NCBI GenBank assembly: GCA_002492415.1 | Contig: DKYK01000064.1 | Coordinates: 1 to 14,589 of the forward strand | DNA from: Christensenella sp. UBA7102 | GTDB lineage: Bacteria; Bacillota; Clostridia; Christensenellales; UBA1750 | DNA: 14,589 nt | Reading direction: 5' to 3' | Part shown: positions 13,995-14,589 of the stretch, one piece after another | How the letters are laid out: each line of letters starts with the position of its first letter | Position numbering within the stretch: the first letter of the stretch is position 1 | Program-made: the position numbers and the translations under genes | The notes under the pieces: model-generated | Seen by the model: only the letters and a program-made list of their open reading frames with translations | Databases searched by the model: none | What the model was told of the DNA's origin: nothing

Positions 13995-14589
13995 ATGACG
14001 GTTCGCACGAGATTTGCGCCCAGTCCGACCGGGTTCATGCATCTGGGCAATCTGAGGACGGCGCTGTACACCTATCTGTTTACAAAAAAACATAACGGCA
14101 CCTTCATCCTGCGCATCGAGGACACCGACCAGGAGCGCTTTGTCGAGGGCGCGACGCAGGTGATTTACGATACGCTGACCGACTGCGGCATCCACTGGGA
14201 CGAGGGTCCCGACGTGGGCGGCGCGTACGGCCCCTATGTGCAGTCCGAGCGCAAGGACCTCTACCTGCCCTACGCCAAGCAGCTGGTGGAGCAGGGCGAC
14301 GCCTACTACTGCTTCTGCACCAATGAGGAGCTGGAGCAGCGCCGCGCCGAGGCCGCCGCGAAGGGCGAGACCTTCAAGTACGACAAGCACTGCCTGCACA
14401 TGAGCAAGGAGGAGATTCAGGCAAAGCTTGACGCAGGCGTGCCCTACGTCATCCGCCAGAATGTGCCGCTGACGGGCGAGTCGGACTTCGACGACCTGGT
14501 TTTCGGCCACATCTCCGCGCCCAACGACACACTGGACGATATGATCCTCATCAAGGCCGACGGCATGCCCACCTACAACTTTGCCAACG
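13995..14589 (+). CDS. gltX: Glutamyl-tRNA synthetase, N-terminal part (cut by window edge)
   Basis: The first 198 residues of a GluRS that continues past the right edge. It charges tRNA-Glu with glutamate. It starts MTVRTRFAPSPTGFMHLGN, where HLGN is the form of the HIGH motif in this enzyme class, followed by LRTALYTYLF, LRIEDTDQERFVEG (the Glu-binding region), DEGPDVGG, YVQSER (about 79-84), a YYCFC stretch near residues 104-108 and a final MPTYNFAN typical of the catalytic core. The KMSKR loop and anticodon-binding domain lie outside the window. AAGGAG (13982-13987) overlaps the kinase gene's stop codon and is 7 nt from the ATG, so it is probably cotranscribed with glnS. Confidence 0.96.
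   Translation, partial: MTVRTRFAPSPTGFMHLGNLRTALYTYLFTKKHNGTFILRIEDTDQERFVEGATQVIYDTLTDCGIHWDEGPDVGGAYGPYVQSERKDLYLPYAKQLVEQGDAYYCFCTNEELEQRRAEAAAKGETFKYDKHCLHMSKEEIQAKLDAGVPYVIRQNVPLTGESDFDDLVFGHISAPNDTLDDMILIKADGMPTYNFAN

Overview
The window is about 14.6 kb of GC-rich, densely packed bacterial chromosome. Strong AGGAGG-type ribosome-binding sites, sigma-A-like promoters, U-tract terminators, a MocR regulator and a clostridial-style GH42 beta-galactosidase point to a high-GC Bacillota, most likely an anaerobic gut-type member of the Clostridia. I cannot place it to genus. There are no rRNA or tRNA genes, insertion sequences, CRISPR arrays or phage genes, so most of the window looks like ordinary chromosome.

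Layout. (1) Positions 1-529: the start of a minus-strand secreted protein that runs off the left edge, its long AT-rich leader and promoter, and the region downstream of the next gene. (2) 530-2560, minus strand: a GH42 beta-galactosidase, divergent from glmS, with face-to-face promoters in a 94-bp gap. (3) 2655-5955, plus strand: glmS, an HD-domain hydrolase and rsmI, closed by a terminator. (4) 6005-11652, plus strand: a tight five-gene operon of MocR/GabR-type regulator, alpha/beta hydrolase, iron-sulfur flavoprotein, membrane-anchored MurF-like ligase and D-Ala-D-Ala-ligase-like ATP-grasp enzyme. Gaps are 3, 3, -4 and 15 bp, with a strong terminator at the end. (5) 11684 to the right edge, plus strand: a clear promoter, then glnS, a frameshifted chloramphenicol-phosphotransferase-like kinase gene, and the 5' part of gltX.

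The region most worth attention is the five-gene operon. It puts a ligase that would make a D-amino-acid dipeptide beside a ligase that would attach it. The second enzyme has lost the UDP-MurNAc-peptide-binding domain of normal MurF and has about five predicted membrane segments instead. The ATP-grasp enzyme carries a Lys/Gly-rich insertion right after its active-site Lys-Tyr pair and an unusual residue where the second D-Ala should be held. The leading gene is of the family that includes DdlR, a known regulator of a D-Ala-D-Ala ligase gene. A reasonable inference is a regulated, membrane-located branch of cell-wall peptide (or other amide) synthesis with a non-standard acceptor or dipeptide. 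Its substrate cannot be read from the sequence, and related proteins are probably already annotated by homology in other Clostridia.

The other genes are housekeeping: amino-sugar supply for the wall (glmS), 16S rRNA methylation (rsmI) and tRNA charging (glnS, gltX). Having a true GlnRS beside GluRS is unusual for Bacillota, most of which make Gln-tRNA by transamidation.
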